Positions 46,001 through 54,378 of a stretch of DNA of 64,000 nucleotides are shown here, piece by piece. The notes under the pieces are model-generated. The model worked only from the letters and a program-made list of their open reading frames with translations, was not told the origin of the DNA and made no database searches. Made by a program: the position numbers and the translations under genes. Source of the DNA: Pyxidicoccus caerfyrddinensis (GTDB lineage: Bacteria > Myxococcota > Myxococcia > Myxococcales > Myxococcaceae). How positions within the stretch are numbered: position 1 is the stretch's first letter; each line of letters opens with the position of its first letter. The stretch is from assembly GCF_010894405.1 (NCBI RefSeq), contig NZ_JAAIYA010000037.1:27727-91726 (forward strand). Direction: 5' to 3'.

Positions 46001-49000
46001 CCGCCGAGCTGCTGCACGAGGTGAAGCGCCACGCGGACGCCGCCGAGTTCGACGCGGTGCTGTTGGAGGCGGACCCGTTCCGCGAGCCCATCTTCACGCG
46101 TCACCTCGCCTTCCTGGAGGAGGCGGAGGACCACCAGGCGCTCGCCGAGTTGATGCTGCGCCGGGCCCAGCGCCAGGAGGCCGCCGACGCCGCGGAGAGC
46201 TACCTCGCCGCCGCCCGCGCCTTCCGCGCGGAAGGTGCCCGGGAGCGGGCGCTCCTGTGCGAGGACCAGGCCTTCGAGCTGAGCCCCGCGAGTGATGAGG
46301 CCTTCGAGCACGTGCGCGAGCGCGCGGCCGGAGACGTGCGCCGGCTGGCGGAGCTGCTGGCCCAGCGCGCCGCGGCCCTCCCCGCGCCCCAGGCCCTGCC
46401 GCTGCTGCGCGAGCGCGCCAACGGCCTGCTGGAGGCGGGCGAGGCGCTGCTGGCCGCCGAGGCCTTCGACGAGTATCTCTCCCGCGCGGGAGACGACGTG
46501 GAGGCGCTGTCCGCGCGCGCCGAATTGGCCGCGAAGGGTGGCGGTCCCATCGCCGCGCGGCCGTATGACCGCCGGCTGCTGTCCGCCGGCGGTGACTCGC
46601 TGCCGGTGCCGGTGCGTGCTCGCACGTGGCTGCGACTGGGGCACGCGTCGCTGGGCGCGGGCGCGTACCACGACGCGGCGGATGCCTTCGAGTCCGTGGT
46701 GACGCTGGAGCCCGAGAGCGAGCGCGGCCGCGAGGCGCTGTCGCTGCTGGCCGAGGTCCACTCGCGCACGGGCAACGGGCCGGGCCTGTACCGGGCCTCG
46801 CTCCAGCTCGCGCGTCGCGCGGACGACACCGCCACGGCCGAGGTGCTCTACCGCCGCGCGGCGGACCTCTTCAACGACCCGAAGGACGCCATCGACGCGC
46901 TGCTGCCCCTGGCGCGGCTGCGCCCCGCGGACGCGGCCGTCATCGACCGGGCGGTGGCGGGCCTGCGCGCCCTCGGCCGTCACGGTGATTTGCTGGAGGT
47001 GTACGCGTCCGGCGCCGAGGCCGCGGGCGGCAAGCGCGCCGCGGAGTTGCTGCTGGCCGCCGCCTCCGTCGCCACCGAGTCGCTCGCGGACGAGGACGCT
47101 GCCTGGTCCCTCACCCAGCGCGCCGCCGAGGCCGCTCCCGAGGACCTGACGGCGCTGCGCGCGCTGGTGGAAGGACTGCGCAAGCGCGGTGAGTCCACGC
47201 GCCTGCTGGACGCGCTGGAGCGGCTGGTGCCTCGCGTGGAGGACGCGGACGAGGCGTCCGTGCTCCGCCTGGAGTTGGCCTCGCTCGCCCGTGGCGCTGC
47301 CCGTGAGGACGCGGCCCGCGAGGCGCTGGAGGCGGTCGTGTCTCGCGGTGCCTCGGGCGCCGGCTACTCGGACGCGCTGGAGTCGCTGGAGAAGCTGCTG
47401 GGCGATGTGCCCGCGCGCCGGGCCGAGGTGCAGGTGGCTCGCGCGGAGCTGGTGTCCGGTCGTGAGCGCCAGGTGCTGCTGATGGCGGCGGCGCGGGCCT
47501 TCGAGTCCGCCAGTCGACTGCCGGACGCGCTGAAGGCGGCGAAGGCCGCGTCGGCGGTGGAGCCGGACGTGGACGCGGCCCTGCGCGTGGCCCACCTGTA
47601 CCGCGCTTCCGGAGACGCCCCCAGTGCGGCGCGCGCGCTGATGCAGGCCGCCCGGCTCGCGGCACCGGAAGAGCGCCCGCCGCTGCTGCTGGAGGCGGTG
47701 GGGCTGTGGGAGAAGGCCGACGAGCACGCCGAGGCGCTGGAGGTCATCGAGCGCATCGCCACGGAAGCGCCGGACATGCTGCCTCCGTCGGAGCTGGCGG
47801 AGCGCTTCGGCCGCCTGGGCGCCTTCTCGCGCGCCCTGGACGTGGGCTTCGCGCCCGCCATGGCCTCGGGCGACTACACCGACGCGCTGGCCATGGCCGC
47901 GCAGGCCGACGACGCGGCACGCACGCGCGATGCGCTGTGGGCCCTGGCTGGACTGCCTGACGCGGACCCCACGCATTCCTCCGCGCTGGCGGAAGCGCTG
48001 CGCGCCGAGGGCGAGACGGAAGGGCTGCTGGAGCTGGCGGGCGTGTCCGCCGCTCGTGACGCCGCCTTCTCGGTGGCGCTGCGCGAAGAGGTGCTCCGCT
48101 CGGCGGAGGCGCCCGTGCGCGCCCGCCTGCGCGCGCTGGAGGAGCTGTCCTCCGACGCGAGCTTCGCGGCCCGCCTCACGCTGCTGTTGCCAACGCTGGA
48201 GAAGCTCCCGGAGGCGCTGGCCGAAGCGGTGCTCACCCGGGTGCGCGCCCAGCCCGAGCACGCCCGCGTGGAAGCGCTGGCCATGGCCGCCGACGGCTGG
48301 CCCACCCGGCGCAAGGCGCTGCTGCGCGAGCGCCATGGCCTGGAGTTCGAGCTGGGCCGCTTCGAGGCCGCGGCGCAGACGCTGGCGCGGCTCATCGACG
48401 CCGAGGAGGACGCGCACGCCCGCGCCGCCCTGCACCAGGAGCGCGGCGAGCTGCTGCTGAGCCCGCTGGACAGGCCCGATGAGGCGCGCGAGGCCTTCGA
48501 GAAGGCGCTGGCCGATGACGGCTCGCACCGGCCCGCGCTGAGGAACCTGCTGGCACTGGTGGACGTGGCCGCCGAGCCCTCCGTCTTCGTGTCGCTGGCG
48601 GAGCGCCTCTCCGTGGAGGAGGGCCCCGACGCGAGCGCGCCGTACCGCGAGCGACTGGCCGACGCCTACGAGGCGCTGGGCATGGTGGCGGACGCCGCCG
48701 CGCAGCTCGAGGCCCTGCCGGAGACGGAAGAGCGGCTGGCCCGCCGTGCACGGCTGGCGGAGGAGCGCGGCCTCACCGGCGAGGCGCTGCGCCTGCGCGA
48801 GCGGCTCACCGACGAGCCCGCGGTGCTGGAGTCCATCCTCCGCGGCTACCTGGACGCGCAGCTCGTGTCTCCCGCGGCCCGGCTCGCCGAGCGGCTCTTC
48901 GAGTCGGGCGTGCTGTCCCCGGAAGTCACCCGCATGTCGGCCGAGCGGCTCTCCCCGGCGCCCGAAGGTGCGACGCTCGCGGCCCGCATCTGGCCGGAGC

Positions 49001-49644
49001 TGCTGCGTGCACAGCCGCTGGACGTGGACGGGTGGACGCTCTACGCAGAGGCCCTGCGCGGGCTGGGCCGTGTGGAGGCCGCGGAGCGCGCGGACGGCAT
49101 CGGCGCGGCGCTGGACTCCAGCAGCGCGGCGGCGCGCATGGCGCCCATCACCGTGTTGCCGCTGCCCTCCGGCTTCCAGCACCCGGTGCCGCCCAACGCG
49201 GTGCCGGTGACGTCCGAGCGCTTCCCCCGCCTGGCCGCCGCACTGCGCCCGCTGCTGTCCTCGCTGGGCGCGGGCGGGCTGCGCGTGGTGGTGGACCCGG
49301 TGGGCGGTGCGGAGGCGTACCTCGCCAGCGCCGAGGAGCTGGTGCTGGGCGCGGGCGCGCTGTCCTGCTTCGGCGCCACGGAGCTGGGCTACCTGTGCGC
49401 GCTGGCCCTGGCGCTGGGCGAGTCCGGCGTGAAGCTGGCGCGGCCCGGCGAGGTGCCCGGCCTGACGCAGGCGGCGGTGGCTGCCTTCCGCGCGATGCCG
49501 GCCTCGCTGGCGGCGGGACGGGTGCTGGCGCTGCTCGATTCCGAGGTGCGTGGAACGGACCCGACCAAGGTGGACGTAGGTGGGGTGCTCGCTCGGGGCT
49601 CGCTCTTCCGGGCGGTGGCCCTTTCCGTGCTCGAAGGCACTTAG
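40096..49644 (+). CDS. giant tetratricopeptide-repeat protein
   Basis: A 3182-residue cytoplasmic protein without signal peptide. Residues 1 to about 240 form a unique domain (RLLDRRAFVGFPALEVLPGL, then FPFNVSAGATRYQRKKLLFG). From there to about 3010 it is an uninterrupted series of alpha-helical TPR-like repeats of the type LGRLAEARQAYLQAGD and GRVGDALVALEKAARLAPD. A C-terminal domain of about 165 residues (LPLPSGFQHPVPPNAVPVTS) is not TPR. Such proteins act as scaffolds that gather partners; none is known here. It starts 104 nt from the divergent Ser/Thr kinase gene, so the two may share control. Confidence 0.9.
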   Translation: MANDSDSIKPAAAQEARAAAPELRLLDRRAFVGFPALEVLPGLRISDFALQIPDVSFPFNVSAGATRYQRKKLLFGFLELSVDADLVTRRVAELAGRLAGIEDLRLHFRPGYLEGQGRLPAPERTPFTFKVAFDADGEKLAVYLYDVRLYGFSSTPSVQVPGILATAVGALALVPDVEVRGATGFSTRVLPALCQLAAVSRGYKMPALDTARLSAAEVSSTGLRLRFAAGGLPPPAAPDEELMLSLEGARAFADAEGLIAQGRLAEARQAYLQAGDAQDAHPFAAERLLSLMVADPQAHDLALDVAATLQRRRDRSPAALWGEAVVRERRGEGARAAERYLALCALARRTSEEAAAFFAAEAAARCSRDTAPQVAVKALHELLGLKPDHLPSLKALARASDQARDRAGAVRAYRRLAALARDPAEAADAHVHLARLCAQTEDDVAGARLHCEAALRLAPDHPDALLLLGELCHRGGEHLRALKALDRLREVAMARHELDRVGHADLLAGRVWDEGLKQPDNALLRFREAVSLLPGEPEPLFAAARVAEGLGRLQEALSGYQQALELAGPAPRSEGVRHAAHASHHALARLYRTRLGDPARAREHLESALSLDPRDAVALEELIPYFRATGRSQELAEAVEKAAALQEESGKRATLWAEAGELYRGKLQQPEKAERLLLLALEADGDHRAALESLLALAEARRDGALLTRCLSSLARLSTDLKDRAQKYRRLAVAARDLAFDLDLAVHALQEVLRAEPDDLPALGELCALQRKRADMAGLASALEVRARVAETQGDKRLAAAALRELAGVLEARLGRVGDALVALEKAARLAPDAAVLLDLADLSLRCERPEHARRALETLLSTLPRTAAPEKLADVRSRLGRACEMLGDRDGAIAAYAQAFPLRRLDDALAARLESLYTEAGETQALAELWASRAQALMGADRAEEAAPLFLQSARALLERGEKAAALLRLTAALEASPQGPLAAEVLESLAELELERGEKLEAARLYARRAALVPDARAGAKLLFRASLLAAGTSREEAFLAEALERDASFAPARQRRGELRLPTDARAALEDFEAVLALPPVDADAPREAERVALTRKAATAAVRAGRTDAARRLLAEYCTRAPEDLDSRTELAALHRKAGAREALADLLVELWPRLSGDPRRAARRELAELSLVLGRANAAVDSLRSLRLEEPHDTWAAQALLDLLPPPGTGTTEEEAERLELLGTLVAAASGEARAELLARRAVLHRAAGRMASARDDFSEAAKLSRRPAPLLLALAELARESGDESAELEVWRSAVTADASLATRARERLLALAAVLVEKDARVPAREALRAAIALEPPAAERCDAFFSLAELAHRDGQPDDEAAALAEAARQGPTPRRVEALLARAALLEARGHIKDAGQSLEAALALAPRHTQATAALQRVLRAQEDWAALAELLAAEAPHTPPTEATAMYAELADLYLDRLDQAVPAEAALRQALRLSPTDAAVRRRLVSLVAGRGELREAAALLETAAESASASEAAVLLREGAGYAQRAQDLDRALKLARKAHSLVPAQGTELASLAELLYLRGAVLEALPLQDMLATGADFRAAPEAAESTWLRLGELAEQAGETKRAVAAYRKLLAERPLCEPAVQRLAALLEKDDPRGAFDVLVAHARALAPSEDTVRRLVALSERARAALADAGVAASLLSRAAELSKEPLPLRRQLANLYRETGRSLELLTELRQVATLSLQAGDVAAALSAYTEEARLAEDTGRADDALRALADARDVLESKGQAAEAAACERRRAELLRDVKLDPAAAEAALERAFALAEDLGTARLGAALAERRDDSEAEARWLERALPLLKDAREAATLRLRLARLHLGVLSDVEKAEAFLREALRADRSLAEAEALLAKLLESDGRLAELAAWYEECAESESDAERRAELLQRAAVLYRDRAGRPDAAAAAFIAARAARPDDLELTAQAAELLHEVKRHADAAEFDAVLLEADPFREPIFTRHLAFLEEAEDHQALAELMLRRAQRQEAADAAESYLAAARAFRAEGARERALLCEDQAFELSPASDEAFEHVRERAAGDVRRLAELLAQRAAALPAPQALPLLRERANGLLEAGEALLAAEAFDEYLSRAGDDVEALSARAELAAKGGGPIAARPYDRRLLSAGGDSLPVPVRARTWLRLGHASLGAGAYHDAADAFESVVTLEPESERGREALSLLAEVHSRTGNGPGLYRASLQLARRADDTATAEVLYRRAADLFNDPKDAIDALLPLARLRPADAAVIDRAVAGLRALGRHGDLLEVYASGAEAAGGKRAAELLLAAASVATESLADEDAAWSLTQRAAEAAPEDLTALRALVEGLRKRGESTRLLDALERLVPRVEDADEASVLRLELASLARGAAREDAAREALEAVVSRGASGAGYSDALESLEKLLGDVPARRAEVQVARAELVSGRERQVLLMAAARAFESASRLPDALKAAKAASAVEPDVDAALRVAHLYRASGDAPSAARALMQAARLAAPEERPPLLLEAVGLWEKADEHAEALEVIERIATEAPDMLPPSELAERFGRLGAFSRALDVGFAPAMASGDYTDALAMAAQADDAARTRDALWALAGLPDADPTHSSALAEALRAEGETEGLLELAGVSAARDAAFSVALREEVLRSAEAPVRARLRALEELSSDASFAARLTLLLPTLEKLPEALAEAVLTRVRAQPEHARVEALAMAADGWPTRRKALLRERHGLEFELGRFEAAAQTLARLIDAEEDAHARAALHQERGELLLSPLDRPDEAREAFEKALADDGSHRPALRNLLALVDVAAEPSVFVSLAERLSVEEGPDASAPYRERLADAYEALGMVADAAAQLEALPETEERLARRARLAEERGLTGEALRLRERLTDEPAVLESILRGYLDAQLVSPAARLAERLFESGVLSPEVTRMSAERLSPAPEGATLAARIWPELLRAQPLDVDGWTLYAEALRGLGRVEAAERADGIGAALDSSSAAARMAPITVLPLPSGFQHPVPPNAVPVTSERFPRLAAALRPLLSSLGAGGLRVVVDPVGGAEAYLASAEELVLGAGALSCFGATELGYLCALALALGESGVKLARPGEVPGLTQAAVAAFRAMPASLAAGRVLALLDSEVRGTDPTKVDVGGVLARGSLFRAVALSVLEGT

Positions 49645-49664
49645 CCGTGTAGCCTTCCCGGCGC

Positions 49665-50270
49665 ATGCACCTGAAGCGCCTTGCTCTTGCCGTCCTCCCG
49701 GTCGCGGTCGTCGCCGCGGCCATGGCCTGTTATTCGGACCCGGTGTACCCGGGCAACCAGGTGCTCGGCACCTTCCGCTTCGAGGCGAGGTTGGACCCCG
49801 CGCGGACCACGTGCGACGCGTCCGTGCGCGACTTCGCGCAACTCGACGACGCGGGCGTGTTCCGCTTCGAGGGCACCTTCTCGCGCGACACCGACGCTGG
49901 CACCGGCTACTTCACCGTGCAGGGCTTCTCGCGCGATGCCGGCTACGTCGACCAGCTGGCCACGTCCACGCTGAGGGCCAACGCGCCGCGGGCCACGTGT
50001 GGCACGGGCTGCGAGGACTCGGCGATTGAAGAGACGCTGAAGGTGACGCTCTTCAGCGACAGCCAGGCGCGCACGCTCAACCGCGACTGCAAGCAGCACG
50101 ACGGCGGCATTCCCGAGGGCACCGTGCCGGGCCCCACGGAGAACGGCTACGACGTGTCGCTGGCGTGCGGCTCGCTGACGGACCTCTTCCTGCCGGGCAC
50201 GCGCAACTGCAACTGCCAGCCGGCCACCTGCACCACGGCGTACATCATCCAGGGCGAGCGGAGGGACTGA
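49665..50270 (+). CDS. lipoprotein of unknown function
   Basis: A 201-residue lipoprotein with signal MHLKRLALAVLPVAVVAAAMAC (lipobox AMAC). It has paired Cys (CGTGCED, CNCQPATC) and Thr/Asp-rich strands, which suggests a small disulfide-linked beta domain. Its stop overlaps the queC start (TGATG), so it is in one operon with queC. No family was recognised. Confidence 0.75.
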   Translation: MHLKRLALAVLPVAVVAAAMACYSDPVYPGNQVLGTFRFEARLDPARTTCDASVRDFAQLDDAGVFRFEGTFSRDTDAGTGYFTVQGFSRDAGYVDQLATSTLRANAPRATCGTGCEDSAIEETLKVTLFSDSQARTLNRDCKQHDGGIPEGTVPGPTENGYDVSLACGSLTDLFLPGTRNCNCQPATCTTAYIIQGERRD

Positions 50271-50962
50271 TGGCACCGCGCGCGGTGGTGTTGATTTCGG
50301 GCGGCCTGGACTCGACGACGTGTCTGGCCATGGCGAAGGCGAAGGGCTTCGAGCCGGTGTGCCTTGCGGTGGCCTACGGCCAGCGGCACGCGGTGGAATT
50401 GGAGCAGGCGCGCAAGGTGTCCTCGGCCATGGGCGTGAAGGACTTCCGCATCGTGAGCATCGACCTGCGGCAGGTCGGCGGCTCGGCGCTCACCGCGGAC
50501 ATCGAGGTGCCCAAGGACCGGCCCGCGGACGAGATGAGCCACGGCATCCCGGTGACGTACGTGCCGGCGCGCAATGCGCTGTTCCTCTCGCTGGCGCTGG
50601 GGCTGGCGGAGGTGGTCGGCTCCACGGACATCTACATCGGCGTCAACGCGGTGGACTACAGCGGCTATCCGGACTGCCGGCCGGAGTTCATCCGCTCGTT
50701 CGAGACGATGGCGAACCTGGCCACCAAGGCCGGCGTCGAGGGCGCGCGCTTCACGGTGCACGCGCCGCTGTCCGGCCTCACGAAGGCGGACATCATCCGC
50801 GAGGGCGTGAAGCTGGGCGTGGACTACGGGCTGACGCACTCCTGCTACGACCCGGACCCGCAGGGCCGCGCGTGTGGCCGGTGCGACAGTTGCGTGCTGC
50901 GCAGGAAGGGCTTCGAGGAAGCCGGCGTGCCGGACCCGACGCGCTACGTGGAGGGCGCATGA
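50270..50962 (+). CDS. queC: 7-cyano-7-deazaguanine synthase QueC
   Basis: A 230-residue cytoplasmic enzyme of queuosine/archaeosine-type 7-deazaguanine synthesis: it turns 7-carboxy-7-deazaguanine plus ammonia and ATP into preQ0. The ATP PP-loop is SGGLDSTT. The zinc site is CYDPDPQGRACGRCDSC near the C-terminus. Other conserved parts are VAYGQRHAVELEQA and VPARNALFLSLALGLAEV with YSGYPDCRPEFI. Length is normal. It is coupled to the upstream lipoprotein by TGATG and to the downstream dipeptidase by an ATGA overlap. No queD, queE or folE was seen in the window. Confidence 0.96.
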   Translation: MAPRAVVLISGGLDSTTCLAMAKAKGFEPVCLAVAYGQRHAVELEQARKVSSAMGVKDFRIVSIDLRQVGGSALTADIEVPKDRPADEMSHGIPVTYVPARNALFLSLALGLAEVVGSTDIYIGVNAVDYSGYPDCRPEFIRSFETMANLATKAGVEGARFTVHAPLSGLTKADIIREGVKLGVDYGLTHSCYDPDPQGRACGRCDSCVLRRKGFEEAGVPDPTRYVEGA

Positions 50963-51636
50963 CGATGCGGACCTGGATGGTGGTGGCGGTGGGGGTGGGG
51001 CTCTCGGTGAGCGGCCTGGGGCTCGCGCAGGACGCGGGGACGCCGAAGCCTGCTGCCAAGGCGAAGGCGTCGAAGGACGCGGGCAAGCTGGTGACTGCCA
51101 CCACGGTGGTGACGGACCTGGTGGAGGACCTGCGCTACGCGACGGCGGACAACTTCCTGAAGAAGAAGGTGTACCCGGACACGGCGCGGTGCCTGCTGCT
51201 GCCGGAGTCTGCGGAGCGGCTGAAGAAGGCGGCGGACGTGCTGCGGCCGAAGGGCTACCGGCTGAAGGTGTACGACTGCTACCGGCCGCGCGCGGTGCAG
51301 TATGAGATGTGGAAGATCATGCCGGTGCCCGGCTACGTGGCGGACCCGGTGAAGGGCTCCAACCACAACCGGGGCGGGGCGGTGGACCTGACGCTGGTGA
51401 CGCTGGACGGGAAGGACGTGGAGATGCCCACGCCCTTCGACACGTTCAGTCCCGCCGCGCACCACGGCTACGAGGGTGGCACCGAGGCGTCGCGCCAGCA
51501 CCGCGAAATCCTGCGCGAGGCGATGGAGGGCGCGGGCTTCACGCCCAATCGCATGGAGTGGTGGCACTACGACCTGCCGGACGCGAAGACGCGGCCCGTG
51601 CTGGATGTGCCGTTCGACGCGCCCAAGGCTCCATGA
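50959..51636 (+). CDS. D-alanyl-D-alanine dipeptidase (VanX/DdpX-like)
   Basis: A 225-residue exported zinc peptidase of family M15D. A signal peptide (ending GLGLAQ) leads to a mature protein beginning DAGTPKPAAK. Zinc ligands are in SNHNRGGAVD (His136, Asp143) and EWWHYD (His203), with Glu200 as the general base. VanX-type enzymes split D-Ala-D-Ala; a periplasmic form would recycle or scavenge cell-wall peptides rather than confer glycopeptide resistance. Its ATG overlaps the queC stop. The core YDCYRPRAVQYEMW is also typical of the family. Confidence 0.92.
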   Translation: MTMRTWMVVAVGVGLSVSGLGLAQDAGTPKPAAKAKASKDAGKLVTATTVVTDLVEDLRYATADNFLKKKVYPDTARCLLLPESAERLKKAADVLRPKGYRLKVYDCYRPRAVQYEMWKIMPVPGYVADPVKGSNHNRGGAVDLTLVTLDGKDVEMPTPFDTFSPAAHHGYEGGTEASRQHREILREAMEGAGFTPNRMEWWHYDLPDAKTRPVLDVPFDAPKAP

Positions 51637-51705
51637 CGGAACCATGATGGAGAACGGAGGCTCGCGTGCGACGAGGCGCGGGCCGGCCGGGGAACATGGC
51701 GTCAC

Positions 51706-52315
51706 CATGAACCCGCTCCTTCGAAGTGCCCTGCTCTGTACGCTTCTGGTTTCCACCGCATCCGCCGCGTCGACGCTCATCGGCACGGTCGTCGATTTGC
51801 GAAGCCAACAGCCTGTTCCCGATGTCGTGGTGACCGTCACCTCGCCTGAAATCGAAGGCGAAAAGATTGTGGTGGCCGACGCGCAGGGGAACTACCGCGT
51901 ACCGGAGCTGGAGCCAGGCATCTACACGCTGCGGTTCGAGAAGGAGGGCTTCAAGCCGTATGGCGGGAAAGACATCCACCTGCGCCTGAATCGCACCGTC
52001 CGTTTCAACCCGCAGTTGGTTCCCGAGACGATGGATGAAGCGGAGGCGCTTGCCGCTACTCCGCCGCTCATCGACATCGGTCAAGTCACGTCGTGCTGGC
52101 CCGTGGCGCCAGATTTCATCAAGCGCATCGCCGTGCCTCGGTACAACTCCCCGCCACGAGCTCGCCCGGCGCATGACAGCGCCGCCATGAGCGCTCCTGC
52201 CAGGACGCCATCGTGGATGCTCTCCCGGATGCCCGTGCTCGTTCCGGACGGCACGCCCCAGCTCGTCTACAGGGCCCCTTCGGCGGAACGTGGCAGCCCA
52301 GACTTTGGCCGGTGA
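51706..52315 (+). CDS. secreted CarboxypepD_reg-like protein (truncated relative)
   Basis: A 202-residue secreted protein. The ATG at 51706 (MNPLLRSALL) begins a signal peptide ending ASAAS. Residues about 20-105 are a carboxypeptidase-regulatory-like domain of the type at the N-terminus of TonB receptors (VVDLRSQQPVPDVVVTVTS, DAQGNYRVPELEPGIYTLRFEKEGF). The region after that (WMLSRMPVLVPDGTPQLVYR) resembles the linker of the gene at 52857, but this protein stops where that one goes on into YfbK-like domains. It also echoes an Oar-type plug (PPLIDIG, DFIKRIAVPR). It may be a worn, truncated paralogue, or a domain that works alone. Confidence 0.65.
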
Positions 52316-52332
52316 AGAAGGGACCTGCTGCC

Positions 52333-52713
52333 ATGCGACTCCCCCTTCTTCCTCTCATCTGTACCGCCATCCTGTTGCCGGGCGCCGCGCTGGCGGGAGC
52401 CATCGATGTCGGCGTCCCTGCTGGCGACAGGGCCGCGCGCCCGTTCGCGGAACTGGCCCCGCTGACGCGCCTCCTCGCGAGCGAGACGACGGGTGTCGCT
52501 GTCACGCGCGAGGTCCCCGCCGTCGACGATTACATCATCGACGGCTGTTGCTTCCGCCCACCGCCGATGTTCAGCGCGCCCTTCCAGTCTCCCTGCTCCC
52601 ATGGAAGTGACGCCCGTCTCTGGCGCCTCTCCGGGGCACCGTTCCATGAGCTGTCCCTCGTCATGGACGGTGTTCCCGCCCCCGGCTGGCGGGTGCTCCT
52701 GCCCTATGAGTGA
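52333..52713 (+). CDS. small secreted protein of unknown function
   Basis: A 126-residue protein with a signal peptide (MRLPLLPLICTAILLPGAALAG). The mature part has a DGCCFRPPPMFSAP segment and a Cys in SPCSHGSD, so disulfides are likely. No family was recognised. It lies 17 nt after the preceding gene and 143 nt before the YfbK-like gene. Reading frame and base use fit a real gene, but there is no independent support. Confidence 0.55.
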   Translation: MRLPLLPLICTAILLPGAALAGAIDVGVPAGDRAARPFAELAPLTRLLASETTGVAVTREVPAVDDYIIDGCCFRPPPMFSAPFQSPCSHGSDARLWRLSGAPFHELSLVMDGVPAPGWRVLLPYE

Positions 52714-52856
52714 AGCCCATACGCTCTGGCGTGCCCGGCAGGAGAGCAGGCGTCCCCCGAAACCCCGTGCCATGATGAAACCGTGATGATTGGCCACCCC
52801 ACCTGCGGCACGCTGTGGGGCCCTCACAAGGACCGCCACACCGCGTTGGCCACCCG

Positions 52857-54368
52857 ATGAAGCCCGCCCTCTTCAAAGCCCTGTGCGGCGTCCTCCTGCT
52901 CCTCTCCGCGCCCGCGCTGGCGCAGCAGAGCGGTACCTTCCAAGGCACCGTGGTGGCCCGCGTGGACCTACGGCCCCTCGCGGACGTGCGCGTCACCGCT
53001 TCCTCGCCCGCGCTGAAGACGGAGCAGGTCGCGGTGACGGACGCCCAGGGCAACTACCGGCTCCCCCAGCTCCCGCCCGGCGTCTACACGCTCCGCTTCG
53101 AGAAGGAGGCCTTCCTCTCCGTCACCCGCAAGGACCTCCCGCTGAAGCCCGGTGGCACCGTACGGGTGAACATGGAGCTGACCTCCGCCGCGCACCCCGA
53201 CGAGCCCCGGGCCCTGAACCCCTTCCCGAGCATCGCCAGGGCCGATCCGCCCATCCTCCAGGCGCCGGACCGGAGCATCTCCGTCGAGCGCCCCGTCAAC
53301 TCGCAGGACCCGGCCCGCGCCTTCCAGTCCGTGGCCCCACTGGCCCCACCGCTGCGCACGGAAGCAGAGGGTGTGGCCCGCTACCTGCCTCCCGCCATTC
53401 CCTACGTCGGCGCGGGCGCCCGCGAGGAAACCCCGGCCTGGGCGATGCAACACCTGACGCCGCTGCCGGACGGTGCCACCCAGTACCTCTACCGTGACTC
53501 GGACGACTCCGCGCGCAGCCGCTCCAGCCCGGGGAGCAACGGCGTGAATCCCACCATCGACACGGAGGAGGACCGCTTCTCCGTCTTCTTCGTCGGCGTG
53601 GACACGAGCCCCTACGCCGTGTCGCGCGACTACCTGCAGCGCGACGTCCTCCCCGACGAGCGCACCGTCTGGGCCGAGGCCTTCATCAACGCCTTCGACT
53701 ACGGCAACGCGGGCGACGTCAACGGCCCCTTCGTCATCGACACCGAGGGTTTCCCGTCGCCCGGCCGCAAGGGCTACCACGTGGTGCGCATCACCCTGAA
53801 GGCGCTGGAGACGCTTCCCGACGTGGACGTGCAGGTGGAGTTCGACCGGCAGGCGGTGGCCCGCTACCGCCTGGTCGGCTACGAGCGCGCCGTCCCCGCG
53901 CCCGAGTCACTCGATGAGGACGACGAGCCGAAGACGCCGCTCGCCGCGGGCCAGGCCGTCACCGCCATCTACGAGGTGAAGCTGCGTGGCCCCGCCATCG
54001 CCTTCGGCACGCTGCGCGTCCACTACGACGTCACGGGTGGCGGCTGGCGCCGCGTGCAGAAGCTGCTGCCCTCCAGCCTCCTGCGTGCGTCCTACGCCCG
54101 CGCCGCGCCCGCCACGCGCCTCGCCTATGTGGCCTCCGCCTTCGCGGAGAAGCTGCGCGGCTCCTACTGGACGCGCACGCTCGACTGGGCGCGCCTGTCC
54201 GCCCTCTGTGACGACGTGGGTGAGCCGCTGCACGGCCGGCCGGACGTGGTGGAACTGGGCGCGCTCATCCGCAAGGCGCAGGCGCTCGACAAGCGCAAGG
54301 ACCGCTTCGAGCGCGTCGCGCCGCTGAACACCATGGACTTCGACCGCGCTCCGGACACGGGAGACTGA
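52857..54368 (+). CDS. YfbK-like protein lacking the vWA core
   Basis: A 503-residue secreted protein. Signal peptide 1-23, CarboxypepD_reg-like domain about 28-108, Pro-rich linker, then EDRFSVFFVGVDTSPYAVSRDYLQRDVLP (239-266), which matches the YfbK N-terminal domain. The text then passes through GYHVVRITLKALETLPDVDVQVEFDRQAVARYRLVGYERA (307-344) straight into the DUF3520-type C-terminal domain (AAGQAVTAIYEVKL). In normal YfbK the von Willebrand A domain with its metal site lies between these two parts; here it is missing entirely. Role unknown; probably a cell-surface scaffold. Confidence 0.8.
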   Translation: MKPALFKALCGVLLLLSAPALAQQSGTFQGTVVARVDLRPLADVRVTASSPALKTEQVAVTDAQGNYRLPQLPPGVYTLRFEKEAFLSVTRKDLPLKPGGTVRVNMELTSAAHPDEPRALNPFPSIARADPPILQAPDRSISVERPVNSQDPARAFQSVAPLAPPLRTEAEGVARYLPPAIPYVGAGAREETPAWAMQHLTPLPDGATQYLYRDSDDSARSRSSPGSNGVNPTIDTEEDRFSVFFVGVDTSPYAVSRDYLQRDVLPDERTVWAEAFINAFDYGNAGDVNGPFVIDTEGFPSPGRKGYHVVRITLKALETLPDVDVQVEFDRQAVARYRLVGYERAVPAPESLDEDDEPKTPLAAGQAVTAIYEVKLRGPAIAFGTLRVHYDVTGGGWRRVQKLLPSSLLRASYARAAPATRLAYVASAFAEKLRGSYWTRTLDWARLSALCDDVGEPLHGRPDVVELGALIRKAQALDKRKDRFERVAPLNTMDFDRAPDTGD

Positions 54369-54378
54369 GTCCGCGAAG

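Noticed and set aside
39532..49182. Open frame of more than 3200 codons on the minus strand opposite the TPR gene
   Set aside because: It mirrors the plus-strand TPR gene. Such long antisense frames arise from extreme G/C third-position bias. Its protein is low-complexity Gln/Arg/Leu without domains, and the plus-strand reading gives clear TPR repeats.
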